From an uncultured Flavobacteriales bacterium (lineage in GTDB: Bacteria; Bacteroidota; Bacteroidia; Flavobacteriales_D; Sanyastnellaceae), in assembly GCA_937890245.1 (NCBI GenBank), contig CALACF010000458.1, positions 1 through 7,083 of the forward strand: a stretch of DNA of 7,083 nucleotides, read 5' to 3'. A model generated the notes under the pieces. It was not told the origin of the DNA, did no database searches, and saw only the letters and a list, made by a program, of their open reading frames with translations. A program made the position numbers and the translations under genes. Positions within the stretch are counted from its first letter, which is position 1. The number at the start of each line of letters is the position of its first letter. Shown in pieces: positions 6,160-7,083 of this stretch.

Positions 6160-7083
6160 GCTGGCGGCCTTCGGTGCAATTTCGGCACATTTCAATGGAC
6201 TTTCGGTCGCTGAAGATGGCCTTTCTAAAGGCGCTGTATCGGGCGTTGTGCCAGATTGCGTGGAAGCCGCTGCCGTCGGGCTTGAGTTGGCCCATTTCGT
6301 GATTGGCATCCTTGTCAAAGCAGCACGGCACGACCCGCCCGTCCCATGTGACCACGGCACTTTCCCACATCCGCCGGCATTCGTTTTTCATCGGGTTGCG
6401 TAGTGACCAGCTTCCGTCTTCCATGCGGTCGTAACGCCGCAGTGCAGGATCTCGGGTGAGCAATGGGTGACCGTCGCAGGGCGCAGCGAGCTGGGCGGTT
6501 TTCACTTCCAATTGATGGACGCCAGCTTTGCGCGCCATGGCTTGGATTTCATCGAGCTGATCTTCATTGACTCCGGTCACCAGGAACTGCCATACGACCG
6601 AGAGATCTGAGCGCTGGCCCCTGAGCTTTGCCCCTTTCACCGCCTCCATCACGCGGCGCGAGCCCTCTAAAACCCGCTCAAGTTGCCCTCCGATGCGGTA
6701 CTGTTCGTAGGTGGCCTGGTTTGCCCCGTCCATGGAAATGACCAATCGGTTCAGGCCGCAGTCCACGAGTTGCTCAGCGCGCTTTGCCGTAATATGATGG
6801 GCATTCGTCGAGGTCGCCACGTACACGCCGTGCCGGCGCGCGGCCCTTACGATGTCTTCGAAGCCGGGTTGCAAAAGTGGCTCGCCCTGGAAATAAACGT
6901 TCAAGTACCACAGGCGCGGTCCAATTTCGCGCATCAAGCCCTCGAACATTTTCACGTCCAGCATGCCGGTGGGCCGCTTGAACGAGCGCAATCCAGATGG
7001 GCACTCTGGGCATCGAAGATTGCATGACGTTGTCGGCTCAATGCTCAGCGCGAGGGGGCCGGCGGAAATTGGCATGCGTGGTC
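6152..7083 (-). CDS. Radical SAM protein with reduced SPASM domain (5' end probably outside window)
   Basis: This is a radical S-adenosylmethionine enzyme. Residue numbers count from the ATG at 7075. The N-terminal domain starts with LSIEPTTSCNLRCPECPSG, giving the 4Fe-4S CxxxCxxC motif at C18, C22 and C25. NVYFQGEPLL at 59-68 holds the GEP-type SAM-binding motif, and STNAHHI and LVISMDG follow as expected barrel strands. The C-terminal part has a SPASM-like arrangement: C233, twelve residues, G246, four residues, C251 followed by C252, then C297-R-N-C300. The last cysteines of a full SPASM domain (CX5CX3C) are missing, so probably only one auxiliary cluster is bound. The frame stays open beyond ATG 7075 to the window edge. 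Relatives I recall carry some 20 residues before the IEPTTSCN motif, so the true start may lie outside. The stop overlaps the start of the flippase-like gene. The reaction is unknown; peptide, sugar or lipid-precursor modification are all possible for this class. Confidence 0.88.
   Translation of the reverse strand, partial: PRMPISAGPLALSIEPTTSCNLRCPECPSGLRSFKRPTGMLDVKMFEGLMREIGPRLWYLNVYFQGEPLLQPGFEDIVRAARRHGVYVATSTNAHHITAKRAEQLVDCGLNRLVISMDGANQATYEQYRIGGQLERVLEGSRRVMEAVKGAKLRGQRSDLSVVWQFLVTGVNEDQLDEIQAMARKAGVHQLEVKTAQLAAPCDGHPLLTRDPALRRYDRMEDGSWSLRNPMKNECRRMWESAVVTWDGRVVPCCFDKDANHEMGQLKPDGSGFHAIWHNARYSAFRKAIFSDRKSIEMCRNCTEGRQHD

Noticed and set aside
6160..6360. 67-residue N-terminal extension of the flippase-like protein.
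   Set aside because: It is a shadow of the radical SAM gene with no family similarity. The hydrophobic N-terminus starts at MIDTKKLW.
5093..6403. Three overlapping plus-strand open frames (5093-5779, 5542-6213, 5804-6403).
   Set aside because: All are antisense to the flippase-like and radical SAM genes, are low-complexity in Pro/Arg/Thr, and match no family I know.

Overview
The window looks like chromosomal DNA of a Bacteroidota bacterium, probably Flavobacteriales-like, with a rather high G+C content for that group. The basis is the protein style: a PiT-type phosphate transporter with the STTWVF signature, an OprO/OprP-type porin, a KMO of bacterial type, and starts without clear Shine-Dalgarno sequences. 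This is a judgement from memory of families, not a database result. I see no mobile element, CRISPR array, tRNA or rRNA. Six protein genes fill nearly all of the sequence. Two of them (first and last) run off the window.

Plus strand, 1-2252: the 3' part of a PiT family inorganic phosphate transporter, an ATGA-overlapping phosphate-selective porin (OprO/OprP family), then after 37 nt a methylmalonyl-CoA epimerase (mce). The first two make a plausible inner- plus outer-membrane phosphate uptake pair. The epimerase is a metabolic gene that may simply share the transcript.

Convergent intergenic region, 2253-2462: this holds a strong intrinsic terminator for the minus strand (13-bp stem followed by six T), whose T-tract lies on the mce stop codon. 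Between it and the end of kmo lie about 175 nt with several nested inverted repeats. They could be a structured kmo 3' untranslated region or a small RNA.

Minus strand, 7083 down to 2463: a radical SAM/SPASM protein (5' end outside the window), a lysylphosphatidylglycerol-synthase-TM/flippase-like membrane protein overlapping it by 8 nt, a 116-nt gap, a cystathionine gamma-synthase/gamma-lyase family PLP enzyme, and kynurenine 3-monooxygenase (kmo) overlapping the PLP enzyme by ATGA. All four could be one transcript ending at the terminator near 2251. The tight junctions fall into two pairs: radical SAM with membrane protein, and PLP enzyme with KMO. The first pair is the least understood part of the window and the best candidate for an undescribed function. 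The second couples transsulfuration chemistry to tryptophan/kynurenine metabolism in a way that sequence alone does not explain.
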